Positions 1 through 7,915 of a stretch of 42,165 nt of DNA are shown piece by piece. Both the position numbers and the translations under genes were made by a program. Each line of letters opens with the position of its first letter. The stretch's first letter is position 1. Origin of the DNA: Gammaproteobacteria bacterium. GTDB lineage: Bacteria; Pseudomonadota; Gammaproteobacteria; Pseudomonadales; Pseudomonadaceae. Where the stretch lies: the NCBI GenBank assembly GCA_018827205.1, contig JAHJXZ010000040.1, positions 1 to 42,165 on the forward strand, written 5' to 3'. A model generated the notes under the pieces. The model was not told where the DNA came from, did not search any database, and saw only the letters and a list, made by a program, of their open reading frames with translations.

Positions 1-309
1 AACTGGCACGACACCTGGGCTCACGCGGTAGGCGCCGCCTACAAGTTAAACCGCCAGTGGACCCTGCGCGCCGGCCTGGCAGTGGACCAGTCACCGACCA
101 ACAACACCGACCGCTCACCACGCATCCCCACTGGCGACCGCACCATTCTCAGCCTGGGAACTGCCTGGAGCCCGAATGATGATGTGACCATCGATCTGGC
201 CTACTCCTACCTGATGGAAGACGACGCCCACATCGAGCGGGACGACTACAGCGCCACCTATAAAAACACGGCCCACGGCTTGGGCGCACAAGTGACGTAC
301 CGCTTCTAA
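1..309 (+). CDS. FadL/OmpP1-family outer membrane protein, C-terminal fragment
   Basis: This is the last 102 codons of a gene that starts before the window; the reading frame is open from base 1 and stops at 307-309. The fragment has alternating amphipathic strands, for example 'WTLRAGLAVDQ' and 'DVTIDLAYSYLMEDD', and ends in 'LGAQVTYRF', with the terminal Phe typical of outer-membrane beta-barrels recognised by the BAM machinery. The 'P.IPTGDRTILSLG' stretch is typical of the FadL family, whose members take up long-chain fatty acids and other hydrophobic compounds. The substrate cannot be told from this fragment. It ends 70 bp before the next gene, and I see no terminator between them. Confidence 0.8.
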   Translation, partial: NWHDTWAHAVGAAYKLNRQWTLRAGLAVDQSPTNNTDRSPRIPTGDRTILSLGTAWSPNDDVTIDLAYSYLMEDDAHIERDDYSATYKNTAHGLGAQVTYRF

Positions 310-379
310 ATCAACCAGCGGTTTGGGTTACACTCGCGCGGCGCCCACAAAAATAATAACGCCGCCTGAGACAGCCCTT

Positions 380-997
380 ATGACTGCACTCTGCACTGCC
401 TTGCCCGAACAGCTCAGCCTGTTATTGGTGGATGACCACCGGATCTTTCTCGATGGCCTAAGCCTGGCCCTCGCCCCGCTCTGCGCCGATCTGCAGATTC
501 ACACCGCCGAATCCGCTGCTGCGGCCGAAGCCTGCTTGCAACACGCCAGCTTCGACCTGATTCTGCTCGACCTGCGCCTGCCCGACATGCCGGGCCTGGA
601 GTTGCTGCAGCGCTGGCAACAACAGGGGCACATGACACCCGTGGCAATCCTTAGTGCCAGCGATTCAAACCTGGATGCCCAGGCCGCGATGGCCGCAGGC
701 GCACTGGGGTTTATCTCGAAAAGTGCCAACAGTGATGAACTGCGCCAAGCAGTAACCCGCGTACTGCTGGGCGAAACCCTCCCCGCACCGCAGGCTGGCG
801 ACAAACCGCAGCTCACGCCACGGCAGATGGAAATTCTCCAGTTGCTCGCCGAAGGATTGCCGAACAAGTCCATCAGCCGTCAGCTGGGGGTCTCCGAAGA
901 CACAGTGAAAACCCATCTGAAATCATTGTTTCAGGAGTTCGCTGTGCACACCCGAACAGCCTGCGTCAGTGCGGCGCGGCAGCGGGGCTGGCTTTGA
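380..997 (+). CDS. LuxR/NarL-family response regulator
   Basis: A two-domain regulator of about 205 aa. The receiver domain (about 12-130) has the acidic pair in 'LLVDDH', the phospho-acceptor Asp64 in 'LILLDLRLPDMPG', a Ser at the switch position ('AILSAS') and Lys114 ('FISKSA'). The GerE/LuxR helix-turn-helix lies at about 145-205 ('LTPRQMEILQLLAEG', 'VSEDTVKTHLKSLF'). An in-frame ATG at 323 would add 19 residues unlike any receiver domain, so I use the ATG at 380; neither has a strong ribosome site. The last 32 bp overlap tail to tail with the hybrid sensor kinase on the other strand. That kinase is a reasonable partner, but the pairing is inferred from position only. Confidence 0.88.
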   Translation: MTALCTALPEQLSLLLVDDHRIFLDGLSLALAPLCADLQIHTAESAAAAEACLQHASFDLILLDLRLPDMPGLELLQRWQQQGHMTPVAILSASDSNLDAQAAMAAGALGFISKSANSDELRQAVTRVLLGETLPAPQAGDKPQLTPRQMEILQLLAEGLPNKSISRQLGVSEDTVKTHLKSLFQEFAVHTRTACVSAARQRGWL

Positions 998-2744
998 AGT
1001 CCGCGGGCATCAGCACCGCTAAGGTTTGACGCAAACGGGCTGGAAGAAGAGGCTTACCAAGTAACGTGACATGAGCGCGGGTGCAACGCTCCTGTAAGTC
1101 CGCGCTAACGTCGGCGGTAATCAGCAAGGCCGGCAGCATACGCCCCGCTTCTTCACGTAACCGCTCGATGGCTCGCAAGCCGTCTTCGGTAGCCGCCAGC
1201 CGATAATCGCTGATCAACACCTGAGGCCGCGCTTGCGGCAAGCATTGCAAGGCATCTGCCAGATCAGCACACGCCCAGACCTCGCAACCCCAACGCTGCA
1301 ATAAACCGGATAACGCCTCGCGCCCTGCGGCATCGTCTTCCAGCAGTAACACCCTTCCGCTCAAGGCCGCAGCAACCGCCGCGGGTGCTTGCCACTCGCC
1401 GGCTTCAGCCAGCGACAGTTGCAGGATAAAACGTGCGCCCGCACCTGGGCTTGAATCCAGCTGCAGCGGATGCCCAAGCAACTGCGCCAGTTGCTGGACG
1501 ATGGCTAAGCCCAGGCCCAGACCCCGTTCGGCATTGCGTCCGGGGTTATCCAGCTGGCGGAACTCTTCGAAGACCTGACCCTGCTCTTCTTCGCTCAGGC
1601 CCTGGCCGTCATCACCGACCTCCAGCTGCACCACGCCCTGTTCGACACGGGCATGCAACCAGACATGCCGCGCCTGGGCATGGCGCAAGGCATTACTGAG
1701 CAGGTTGCGCAGCATGCGCTCCAGCAACAGCGGGTCACTGCGCACCCAGAGGTCCGCGCATTGCAGCTGCAGCTCGACACCTTGGGCCTCGGCTTCGGCG
1801 CGGCTTTCTCCGCTCAAGCGCGCCAGCAAGGGGCGCAAGGCAAATACCTGCGGCTTGGCCTGCACCCCACCGGGCAGGGTCAGGCGGGTGTAGTCGAATA
1901 GTGACTGCAACAGCCGGCTTAGCTGCTCCACGGCAATCGCCAGACGGCTGCTGATGCGGTGCACGCCGGGGTCCTGGTTCTGCTCCAGCAGGTGCTGGGC
2001 ATACAGGCCCATGGCGTTGAGCGGTTGGCGCAGATCATGGCTGGCAGCTGCCAGCAGGCGCAGCTTGCGCGCATCGTCGGCTTCGGCGCGCTGCCGCGCC
2101 AGATCGAGCAAACGCAGGTTGAGCCAGGCACCGCGCTGGCCGTGCTCCTGCAGGTAGGCACCAACACTGCCGATCAGGTTGGCACAGAACAGAAAGAGTC
2201 CCTGATAACCTAGCGCCACACTGCCGCCCGTGGCGACAAACCCCAACCAAAGGAACAGTCCGCACACGCCCCAGGACGCCAGGCTGACGGCTCGAAACGA
2301 TACTCCGAGCAGCACGTAACCAAACAGCAGCACCAGAAACAGCCCGTCATAAGGCATGGCCACGCCCAGACTCCAGCACAGATGAATGATCACGGCGACG
2401 CAAACGCCGTTAAGGGCGTAAGCAGCCACATAGACCAATAGCGCGCGACGCGGTGGGCTCTGGGGCCGGCGGCAATAGAAGAAGGACAGCAGCGCACCGA
2501 CTATGCCCAATAGTCGCACTGGCAAGGTCGCCAGGCTGGCATTGAGGGGCAGCAACAACAGATCGAGGGCGGCGTAGACCAGTTGGAAGATCACCGCAGT
2601 ACTGATGATCAGCAGGAGACGGCGGCGAATACGCTGCACCCGATGCTCAACAAACTCATCTTCCAGCACGCCAGTAAAACGCAGCCGGCGGTAACCGCGG
2701 CGCTGCTGAGCCAGTAGCAGCGCTTCCTGACGCTCCAGGCTCAT
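966..2744 (-). CDS. hybrid sensor histidine kinase with C-terminal receiver domain
   Basis: A 592-aa inner-membrane kinase. Residues about 42-200 hold some six hydrophobic segments with no large periplasmic loop, suggesting a membrane-embedded sensor. The H-box is 'AAASHDLRQPLNAMG' with His236. The N-box 'NLLSNALRHA' (about 347) and G-boxes 'DDGQGL' (about 378) and 'GLGLGLA' (about 408) form the ATPase. A receiver domain (about 464-580) has an acidic cluster 'LLLEDD' and Asp513 in 'LISDYRL'. The ATG lies 3 nt after the lif stop, so it is almost certainly co-transcribed with lipA-lif. The layout recalls Pseudomonas kinases with a multi-helix sensor such as PA1396, but I cannot assign a ligand. 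Confidence 0.9.
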   Translation of the reverse strand: MSLERQEALLLAQQRRGYRRLRFTGVLEDEFVEHRVQRIRRRLLLIISTAVIFQLVYAALDLLLLPLNASLATLPVRLLGIVGALLSFFYCRRPQSPPRRALLVYVAAYALNGVCVAVIIHLCWSLGVAMPYDGLFLVLLFGYVLLGVSFRAVSLASWGVCGLFLWLGFVATGGSVALGYQGLFLFCANLIGSVGAYLQEHGQRGAWLNLRLLDLARQRAEADDARKLRLLAAASHDLRQPLNAMGLYAQHLLEQNQDPGVHRISSRLAIAVEQLSRLLQSLFDYTRLTLPGGVQAKPQVFALRPLLARLSGESRAEAEAQGVELQLQCADLWVRSDPLLLERMLRNLLSNALRHAQARHVWLHARVEQGVVQLEVGDDGQGLSEEEQGQVFEEFRQLDNPGRNAERGLGLGLAIVQQLAQLLGHPLQLDSSPGAGARFILQLSLAEAGEWQAPAAVAAALSGRVLLLEDDAAGREALSGLLQRWGCEVWACADLADALQCLPQARPQVLISDYRLAATEDGLRAIERLREEAGRMLPALLITADVSADLQERCTRAHVTLLGKPLLPARLRQTLAVLMPADFKASPAAAPH

Positions 2745-2747
2745 GGT

Positions 2748-3818
2748 TTACAACTCGGCTGGCTCGCTGTCCTGCTGTTTGGCGGCAATGGCGTCATAGG
2801 TTTCCACCCGGTGCTGATCTTCGGCGCTGAATAGACGCTGGCGCAAACGCTGCTGCTCCTGCTGCTGATCCGCAGCACTGAGGCCATTGCCCTGTAATGC
2901 GGCAAGCTCCTGCTGGTAGGCGGCATAGCGTTGTTGCCAGGCGCGCTCGTTGCGTTGCTCACTGAGCAGGCGTTCGACCGTGGGCGGATCATAGGTCAAG
3001 GCAAGGACCTGGCGCACCTGCTCTTCGCTGCCCCCCTCCTGCCAGAGCTTGTCTGTCTGAATCTGCAATGCCTGCGCCTGGGCCTGACGCTCTTCACTCG
3101 CCCGCATGGCTTCGGGGAGTTGAGCGCGCAAACGTTCCTGCGCCAGGGCCTTGCCTTGCTCGCTCAAATCTTCACGAGCCATCAACGCCAGGTTATCCAG
3201 GGTGTAACGACCGTAGGCCTCCTCAGCGCCGAACAGCGCTTCGGTTGCCGCGTTGGAGAAGTGCGTCCGGCGCAGCTGCGCCAGTTGCTCGAAGGCTCGC
3301 TGCATGGCAACCAGCTGGCCAGCTGGGGTACTTTGCTGGGCACTGCTCAAGGGTTGCTGCAGCAGCGCCAGGCTGGCGCGCTTGTAATCCATATAGTCGC
3401 CCAGCAGGCCGATAAATTGGCCTAAAGCCGGCTCAGGCAAACGTCCGCGTGCATCGGCCAGCATCACCTCGACCACGATTTCCAGTCCGGCCTGATCGGC
3501 GGCACTGAGGAAGTAATCCAGATAATCGCGCAGCGCCAGATTCAGTTGCAGATTGCCGGCGCTGTCCGCCTTCAGCTCACCATCCACTTCGGTGCCCTGC
3601 AAACCTGGCAGGCTTTCCGGTGTTCTAGCAACTGAGAGGTCTGGTTTGGCGGTTTGCAGCAAAGAACTGGGGGCAACGGAGAGAGGCGCAGCAGCGACAT
3701 CAGGAACGCTAGGCGCGACGGGAAGTGCAGCGGCTGGCCACTGCCAGTAAAGCGTAAGGCCGGCAACGCTGCCGGCCAGTACCAAGAGAGGAACAATTGA
3801 GCGCAACGACAGGGCCAT
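2748..3818 (-). CDS. lifO: lipase-specific foldase (lipase chaperone)
   Basis: A 356-aa membrane-anchored steric chaperone that folds the lipase encoded just upstream in the periplasm before type II secretion. The N-terminal helix (about 5-28, 'IVPLLVLAGSVAGLTLYW') is a signal anchor. A Pro/Ala-rich linker follows, then the helical Lif domain, rich in Gln, Leu and Arg ('QERLRAQLPEAMRASEERQAQ'). The Lif signature RxxFDY(F/C)L(S/T)A appears as 'RDYLDYFLSA' (97-106), with Leu in place of the Phe. It starts 48 bp after the lipA stop and ends 3 nt before the kinase ATG. Other names are lif, lipB and lipH. The length is normal for the family. Confidence 0.93.
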   Translation of the reverse strand: MALSLRSIVPLLVLAGSVAGLTLYWQWPAAALPVAPSVPDVAAAPLSVAPSSLLQTAKPDLSVARTPESLPGLQGTEVDGELKADSAGNLQLNLALRDYLDYFLSAADQAGLEIVVEVMLADARGRLPEPALGQFIGLLGDYMDYKRASLALLQQPLSSAQQSTPAGQLVAMQRAFEQLAQLRRTHFSNAATEALFGAEEAYGRYTLDNLALMAREDLSEQGKALAQERLRAQLPEAMRASEERQAQAQALQIQTDKLWQEGGSEEQVRQVLALTYDPPTVERLLSEQRNERAWQQRYAAYQQELAALQGNGLSAADQQQEQQRLRQRLFSAEDQHRVETYDAIAAKQQDSEPAEL

Positions 3819-3866
3819 ATGGCCTCCAGAATGCGGGCTGCATGGCGCAGCCCGCCGGGATGAAGG

Positions 3867-4796
3867 TCAGACGCCTTTGCTTTTCAGGCGGTTGGCATGC
3901 TGGCGATACAGCGAAACCGGCTCGGTCCAACCGCGAATACCGAACAAGTGGTTGATCGCATCCACATGGTTCATGTTGTAGCCATCACCGATCACCTGCC
4001 CCAGGTAGGTGGAGCAAACGCCGACCAGGCCGTCGTTCTTCTCGCTACCAAAGGCCAGCCCGGTGATTGCCAGGAACGGGTCGACCGCATCGAAGACGTT
4101 GGTGTAGGACGTATTACCGGTCCAAGAGAAGTAACGAATGTTGTACCCACGTACATTCTGTACTTCAGTCGATTTGGCGCAGTAGCTGCTGCTATTCACG
4201 CCCCAGGGGTGGCGACCGTTCAGCGCAGTGGTGCCCGCAGTGGTGAGGGTTTTCAGCGCGGCCAGGCCGTTCTGCGGATTACTGCTGCCGGAAAGCAGAT
4301 TAATCACCGCACCGATAGCATTTGCCAGCCCATTGGCACCGCCTTCGATGGCGCTGTTTGGCGGGATCACGCCACGCAGTACGTCGGCGACCTTCGAGCC
4401 TTTGTTGACGCCGTTGACCGAAGTCACCGAAGCCACCAGATCCGGGCGCAACGAGGCGGCAACACGCGAGGTTGGCGAGCCCTGGCTGTGGCCGATCAGG
4501 TTGACCTTGCCGCCATTGGCACTGGCCCATGGCACGATCTGCTGAGCCAATGCTGCGCCGCGCTGTTCGCTGTCATTGAGTGCCGATACGCTGGCGACAT
4601 AGACCTTGGCGCCATCGCGCTCAAGGTTCCAGGGGATAGTGTGAAAGTAATTGATCAGACCGCCGATGGTGTCGAAGCCGGTCACCCCGTGCACCAGTAC
4701 GATCGGGTATTTGGTCTGGGTGTATCCAGCGGCTTGGGCCTCAACCGCACCGACCAGGGCAGCGGCAGCTAGAGCAGTAGTAATAACGCGACGCAT
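3867..4796 (-). CDS. lipA: secreted triacylglycerol lipase, subfamily I
   Basis: An extracellular lipase of 309 aa that hydrolyses triacylglycerols. The signal peptide is residues 1-22 ('MRRVITTALAAAALVGAVEA', then QA). The mature enzyme has the oxyanion 'VLVHGVTGF', the lipase box 'GHSQG' with Ser104, Asp255 in 'NDGLVG' and His277 in 'NMNHVD', matching the Ser/Asp/His triad of P. aeruginosa LipA. Cys206 and Cys261 are placed to form the conserved disulfide. The ATG at 4796 has an ideal AGGAGG 5 nt upstream; an upstream ATG at 4853 would add 19 charged residues and spoil the signal peptide. The foldase gene follows directly, as usual for Lif-dependent lipases. Confidence 0.95.
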   Translation of the reverse strand: MRRVITTALAAAALVGAVEAQAAGYTQTKYPIVLVHGVTGFDTIGGLINYFHTIPWNLERDGAKVYVASVSALNDSEQRGAALAQQIVPWASANGGKVNLIGHSQGSPTSRVAASLRPDLVASVTSVNGVNKGSKVADVLRGVIPPNSAIEGGANGLANAIGAVINLLSGSSNPQNGLAALKTLTTAGTTALNGRHPWGVNSSSYCAKSTEVQNVRGYNIRYFSWTGNTSYTNVFDAVDPFLAITGLAFGSEKNDGLVGVCSTYLGQVIGDGYNMNHVDAINHLFGIRGWTEPVSLYRQHANRLKSKGV

Positions 4797-4823
4797 GGGT
4801 GCCTCCTTATTTTTCTTGTTGGC

Positions 4824-4847
4824 ACGCCGGGAAACTGCGTCCGGCGT
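4824..4847 (-). promoter_or_regulatory. hairpin in the lipA leader
   Basis: Perfect 7-bp arms 'ACGCCGG' and 'CCGGCGT' enclose a 10-nt loop, 28 nt upstream of the lipA ATG. It lies in the 123-bp space between the peroxidase-like gene and lipA, which must hold the lipA promoter unless the genes are co-transcribed. No T-run follows, so it is not a simple terminator. It could be an RNA element or an operator. A second small hairpin with 5-bp arms (TGGGC/GCCCA) lies near 4879-4892. Confidence 0.35.
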
Positions 4848-4919
4848 ACCCACAACTCTAAGGAGGTACTGGGTGGTGGGCTATCGCCCAGATGGGTGAG
4901 TCGCTATTCCGTCTGAGCT

Positions 4920-5471
4920 TCAACGCTGCGAAGCGATGGCCTTCTCGACGGCAGCCAGTATTGCTGGATCGTCCGGGGTGGTGCTGCTGGGGAAGCTGGC
5001 GATCACCTTGCCCTGAGCGTCGATCACATACTTGGAGAAATTCCAACGCGGCGCCTGGCTTTGCGCAGCGAGTTCCTTGAACAGCGGCAGTGCGTCGCTA
5101 CCGGTAACACGCTGGGTTTCACTCATCGGAAAGGTCACGCCGTAGTTGACGTAACAGACCTTGGCCGTTTCTTCGCTGCTATCGGCCTCCTGCCGAAAGT
5201 CATCAGAAGGTACACCGAGAATCTGCAGGCCCTGCTCCTTGTAGCGCTGATAGAGCGCTTCGAGGCCTTTGAACTGCGGGGTAAAGCCGCAGAAGCTGGC
5301 AGTATTGACCACCACCAGCGGCTTGCCGGCGAACTCTTTGCACAGATCGATACGCTCCACGCTGCGCAGTTTCTGTACGTCCCCCTGCAACAACGCTGGG
5401 CATTCGGCGGCCTGCGCATGGCCAAGCCAAGCACTGAGCAGAACGACAACCAGCTGGGAAAAACGCCACAT
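4920..5471 (-). CDS. periplasmic glutathione-peroxidase-like thiol peroxidase
   Basis: About 183 aa with an N-terminal signal peptide ('[20 protein letters not shown]') and a thioredoxin-fold GPx domain. The peroxidatic Cys lies in '[12 protein letters not shown]', and the Trp/Asn of the catalytic tetrad are in 'RWNFSKYV'. The usual 'FPCNQF' segment is 'VPSDDF', so the tetrad Gln and the resolving Cys at that place are missing. Other Cys residues ('CPALL', 'DLCKEF', 'KVCYV') might act instead. The start was chosen at 5471 because AAGGTG sits 6 nt upstream; 5477 is also possible, while the far-upstream ATG at 5552 would add unrelated sequence. It follows the MFS and 41-aa peptide genes by 40 nt and may share their transcript. 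Confidence 0.82.
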   Translation of the reverse strand: MWRFSQLVVVLLSAWLGHAQAAECPALLQGDVQKLRSVERIDLCKEFAGKPLVVVNTASFCGFTPQFKGLEALYQRYKEQGLQILGVPSDDFRQEADSSEETAKVCYVNYGVTFPMSETQRVTGSDALPLFKELAAQSQAPRWNFSKYVIDAQGKVIASFPSSTTPDDPAILAAVEKAIASQR

Positions 5472-5511
5472 ACGCATCACCTTGAGTAACTGGAAAGACG
5501 GACTAACAGCC

Positions 5512-5637
5512 TTAACACACGCCCAAACCCAGCTGCAGAAAGGCCAGACCACTTTGCAGCCAGCCCCACCAGGCCAGGCCCAGGGCTAACATGCCCGCCA
5601 GCACCAGCGCGGTGTTCCAGCCATAGTCGGTATTCAT
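5512..5637 (-). CDS. 41-aa single-span membrane peptide coupled to the MFS gene
   Basis: A short frame encoding a 41-residue peptide that begins '[20 protein letters not shown]' and ends 'LGLGVC'. Its ATG overlaps the MFS stop in the ATGA arrangement (5634-5637), the hallmark of translational coupling. Residues about 9-40 are almost entirely hydrophobic with three Trp in the middle ('LAWWGWL'), giving one or two membrane spans with a short N-terminus carrying a single Asp. The Cys at the last position is unusual. I do not recognise a family. The overlap and composition make it a credible real gene, perhaps a small subunit or stabiliser of the transporter, but that is inference. Confidence 0.6.
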   Translation of the reverse strand: MNTDYGWNTALVLAGMLALGLAWWGWLQSGLAFLQLGLGVC

Positions 5638-6842
5638 GCATTCGCCTCCTGTTGTTGCAAGCGCGCCACGGGTAGCTCGCGTACCGGCCAGTTCAGTGCG
5701 GCGGCCAGTAGGCTGAGCAGCACGGCAAGCTGCCAGACAAGATCATAACTGCCAGTATGGTCATACAGATAGCCGCCCATCCAGCCGCCGAGAAAGGCCC
5801 CCAATTGGTGGAACAAAAAGACGATACCGCCGAGCATCGACAGATTGCGCACGCCGAACATCGTCGCCACCGTGCCATTAGTCAGCGGCACCGTGGACAG
5901 CCACAACAGGCCCATGGCCACGCCAAAAGCATAGGCGCTCCACACCGTCAGTGGCGTCAGGATAAACGTCACAATCACCACCGCACGGGCTAGATAGAGC
6001 GCACTGAGCAGACGCGGTTTGGACATCCGCCCGCCTAGCCAGCCGGCAATATAAGTGCCGAAAATATTGAACAGTCCCACCAGAGCCAGCACTGTGGTGC
6101 CGACCAACGCGGGCAGATGCTGATCGACCAAATAGGCCGGCAAATGCACGCCGATGAACACCACCTGAAAACCGCAGACGAAAAAACCCAACGCCAACAG
6201 CCAGAATCCGGAATGGCTGCAGGCCTCGCGTAAGGCCTCACCTAGCGTCTGCTCCTCGCCGGTCTGCGGTAACGGCGTGTCCTTGAGCATCGCCGCCAGC
6301 GGCACGATCAGCGCTACCAACAGGCCCAGGGCCATCAGTGCTACCGACCAACCGAGCCAGCTAAGCAGGCCCAAGGTGCCAGGCAGCATGGCGAATTGGC
6401 CGAAGGAGCCCGCCGCCGCCGCGATGCCCATGGCCATGCTGCGTTTTTCCATCGGCACGGCACGACCCACCGCCCCGAGAATCACCGAGAACGAGGTGCC
6501 GGACAAACCAATACCAATCAGCAACCCGGCGCTCAGCGACAAGCTCAGAGGCGAGTTGGCCAGCCCCATGCAGCCCAGACCAATGGCATACAGAATGCCG
6601 CCAACAATCACCGTACGCTTGGCGCCGAAACGGTCAGCCAGAGCACCGGTAAACGGCTGGGTCAGGCCCCAGATCAGGTTTTGCAAGGCGATGGCGAAGG
6701 CGAATACCTCACGACCCCAGCCAAACTCGGCGCTCATCGGCGGCAGGAACAGGCCAAAACCATGGCGAATACCCAGCGAAAGTGCCAGGACCAGGGATGC
6801 GCCCAGCATTAACCAACCACTGGTGCGCCATAACGAAGTCAT
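5634..6842 (-). CDS. MFS transporter
   Basis: A 402-aa inner-membrane protein with about 12 hydrophobic segments. It carries an MFS motif-A-like loop between TM2 and TM3 ('GALADRFGAKRTVIVGG') and a central cytoplasmic loop near residues 195-215 ('KDTPLPQTGEEQTLGEAL'). The N-terminal 'RHGFGLFLPPMSAEFGW' resembles the OFA/monocarboxylate-type MFS branch. The substrate is unknown. AAAGGA lies 7 nt before the ATG at 6842. Its stop overlaps the start of the 41-aa peptide gene. Upstream, 157 bp separate it from the solute-binding-like gene; this space contains an AGCCGA/TCGGCT hairpin at 6987-7001 that overlaps the upstream gene's stop. Confidence 0.9.
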   Translation of the reverse strand: MTSLWRTSGWLMLGASLVLALSLGIRHGFGLFLPPMSAEFGWGREVFAFAIALQNLIWGLTQPFTGALADRFGAKRTVIVGGILYAIGLGCMGLANSPLSLSLSAGLLIGIGLSGTSFSVILGAVGRAVPMEKRSMAMGIAAAAGSFGQFAMLPGTLGLLSWLGWSVALMALGLLVALIVPLAAMLKDTPLPQTGEEQTLGEALREACSHSGFWLLALGFFVCGFQVVFIGVHLPAYLVDQHLPALVGTTVLALVGLFNIFGTYIAGWLGGRMSKPRLLSALYLARAVVIVTFILTPLTVWSAYAFGVAMGLLWLSTVPLTNGTVATMFGVRNLSMLGGIVFLFHQLGAFLGGWMGGYLYDHTGSYDLVWQLAVLLSLLAAALNWPVRELPVARLQQQEANA

Positions 6843-6999
6843 ACGTTGTCCTTTCCGGGAAGCGACCCGCTTAATCGAGAAATCGGCAATATCGCGCAGG
6901 TATATACCCCAAGCCGCTCAGATGACAGTTACAGCTGCTCGGCAATGCAGTGCTACAGATTGCACCCTGAATGAGACATACCGGCAAGCCGACCATCGG

Positions 7000-7881
7000 C
7001 TAATCAAAAAGCAGCGGCGCGGCGCTAGCGCGCTGAGCGAAAAACTGCAGCAACTGCTCGTGGTAATGGTCAAAGACCTCGGGCGGCAACCAGCGCCGGT
7101 AGATCGCCAGGGTGCTGGCGGGCGCTGCTGAAACCTCACGAATGGCTTGGTCAAGACGCCCTGCCATCCGCGCGCCCCATGGCGTACGTGAGCAATAGAT
7201 GCCAACGGTCACCAGCTCAGCGTTCTCCCGCAAGGGCACGCTGACCAGCTCATCACTGAGGCTAAAATGGCGCATTACCTCGGTGTAGATCACCGGGTAA
7301 TCGAAGACATAATCAAGACGGCGATGGCTGACCATCAACAGCAGGTTTTCCCCACCCAGGCTACCGCCCAACTCAGGGATCTGTCCTGCGGTATGTGCCT
7401 GGAGCAGGCGCTCACGAATTGAAGTGGGATAGACCCGGCTTTTGGCCAGGGCGCCGCGCAAGTAGGGGTTACCGAACAGCCAGTCGAGGCTAACCTGGCC
7501 GTCTTCGATCAGCAGTTGATCCAGGGTCTGCCGACGTACCAGCACATGAATCGGCGTGGTCGCCACATAGGGGACGAAGTAACCCAGCTGATCGCGTTCG
7601 GGGCTCTGCAACTGGCCACTGCTGCACATTTCGCCCCGCTCGCCCATGCGTTGTTCGACGCGGGCCATGGGCAATACTTCATAGCGCATCTGCAGCTCAG
7701 GCAGGCGTGCAGCCAGCAGTTGCATGGCCTCGAACAGCACGCCATCAACTACCTTATCATCGCGCACATTGAAGGCACCCGGGATCGGCACGATGCCCCA
7801 CACCAGCTCATCGGCCTGCAATACGCCTGCACACCCAAGCAATGCAGCCAACAGCGTCGAGTAAAGCGACCTGCTCACCAT
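7000..7881 (-). CDS. periplasmic solute-binding-like protein (SBP_bac_3-like)
   Basis: About 293 aa with a signal peptide ('STLLAALLGCAGVLQADE'). The mature part looks like a type-II periplasmic binding protein of the amino-acid/polar type ('LVWGIVPIPGAFNV', 'GVLFEAMQLLAARLPEL', 'HRRLDYVFDYPVIYTEVM'). It resembles the conserved Pseudomonas family described as TIGR02285, from memory. No permease or ATPase is nearby, so a sensory or scavenging role is as likely as transport. The ATG at 7881 has GGG 6 nt upstream; another ATG at 7887 would follow it directly. It starts 34 nt after the cobS stop and may be the last gene of the cobalamin transcript. Confidence 0.72.
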   Translation of the reverse strand: MVSRSLYSTLLAALLGCAGVLQADELVWGIVPIPGAFNVRDDKVVDGVLFEAMQLLAARLPELQMRYEVLPMARVEQRMGERGEMCSSGQLQSPERDQLGYFVPYVATTPIHVLVRRQTLDQLLIEDGQVSLDWLFGNPYLRGALAKSRVYPTSIRERLLQAHTAGQIPELGGSLGGENLLLMVSHRRLDYVFDYPVIYTEVMRHFSLSDELVSVPLRENAELVTVGIYCSRTPWGARMAGRLDQAIREVSAAPASTLAIYRRWLPPEVFDHYHEQLLQFFAQRASAAPLLFD

Positions 7882-7915
7882 ATACATCCCTGCTACATCT
7901 TGCTGTCCTTACACG

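Noticed and set aside
3897..4772. A 291-codon plus-strand frame opposite lipA
   Set aside because: The minus strand has a complete lipase with catalytic triad, signal peptide and ribosome site; the opposite frame shows no recognisable features.
4859..5080. A perfect AAGGAGGTA ribosome-site sequence on the plus strand, followed by an ATG at 4892
   Set aside because: The ATG is about 24 nt away, too far, and the frame runs against the peroxidase-like gene with no family features.
6277..7131. A 284-codon plus-strand frame across the MFS gene and its upstream spacer
   Set aside because: The product is Pro/Arg/Ala-rich without hydrophobic or catalytic patterns, and the MFS reading on the other strand is clear.
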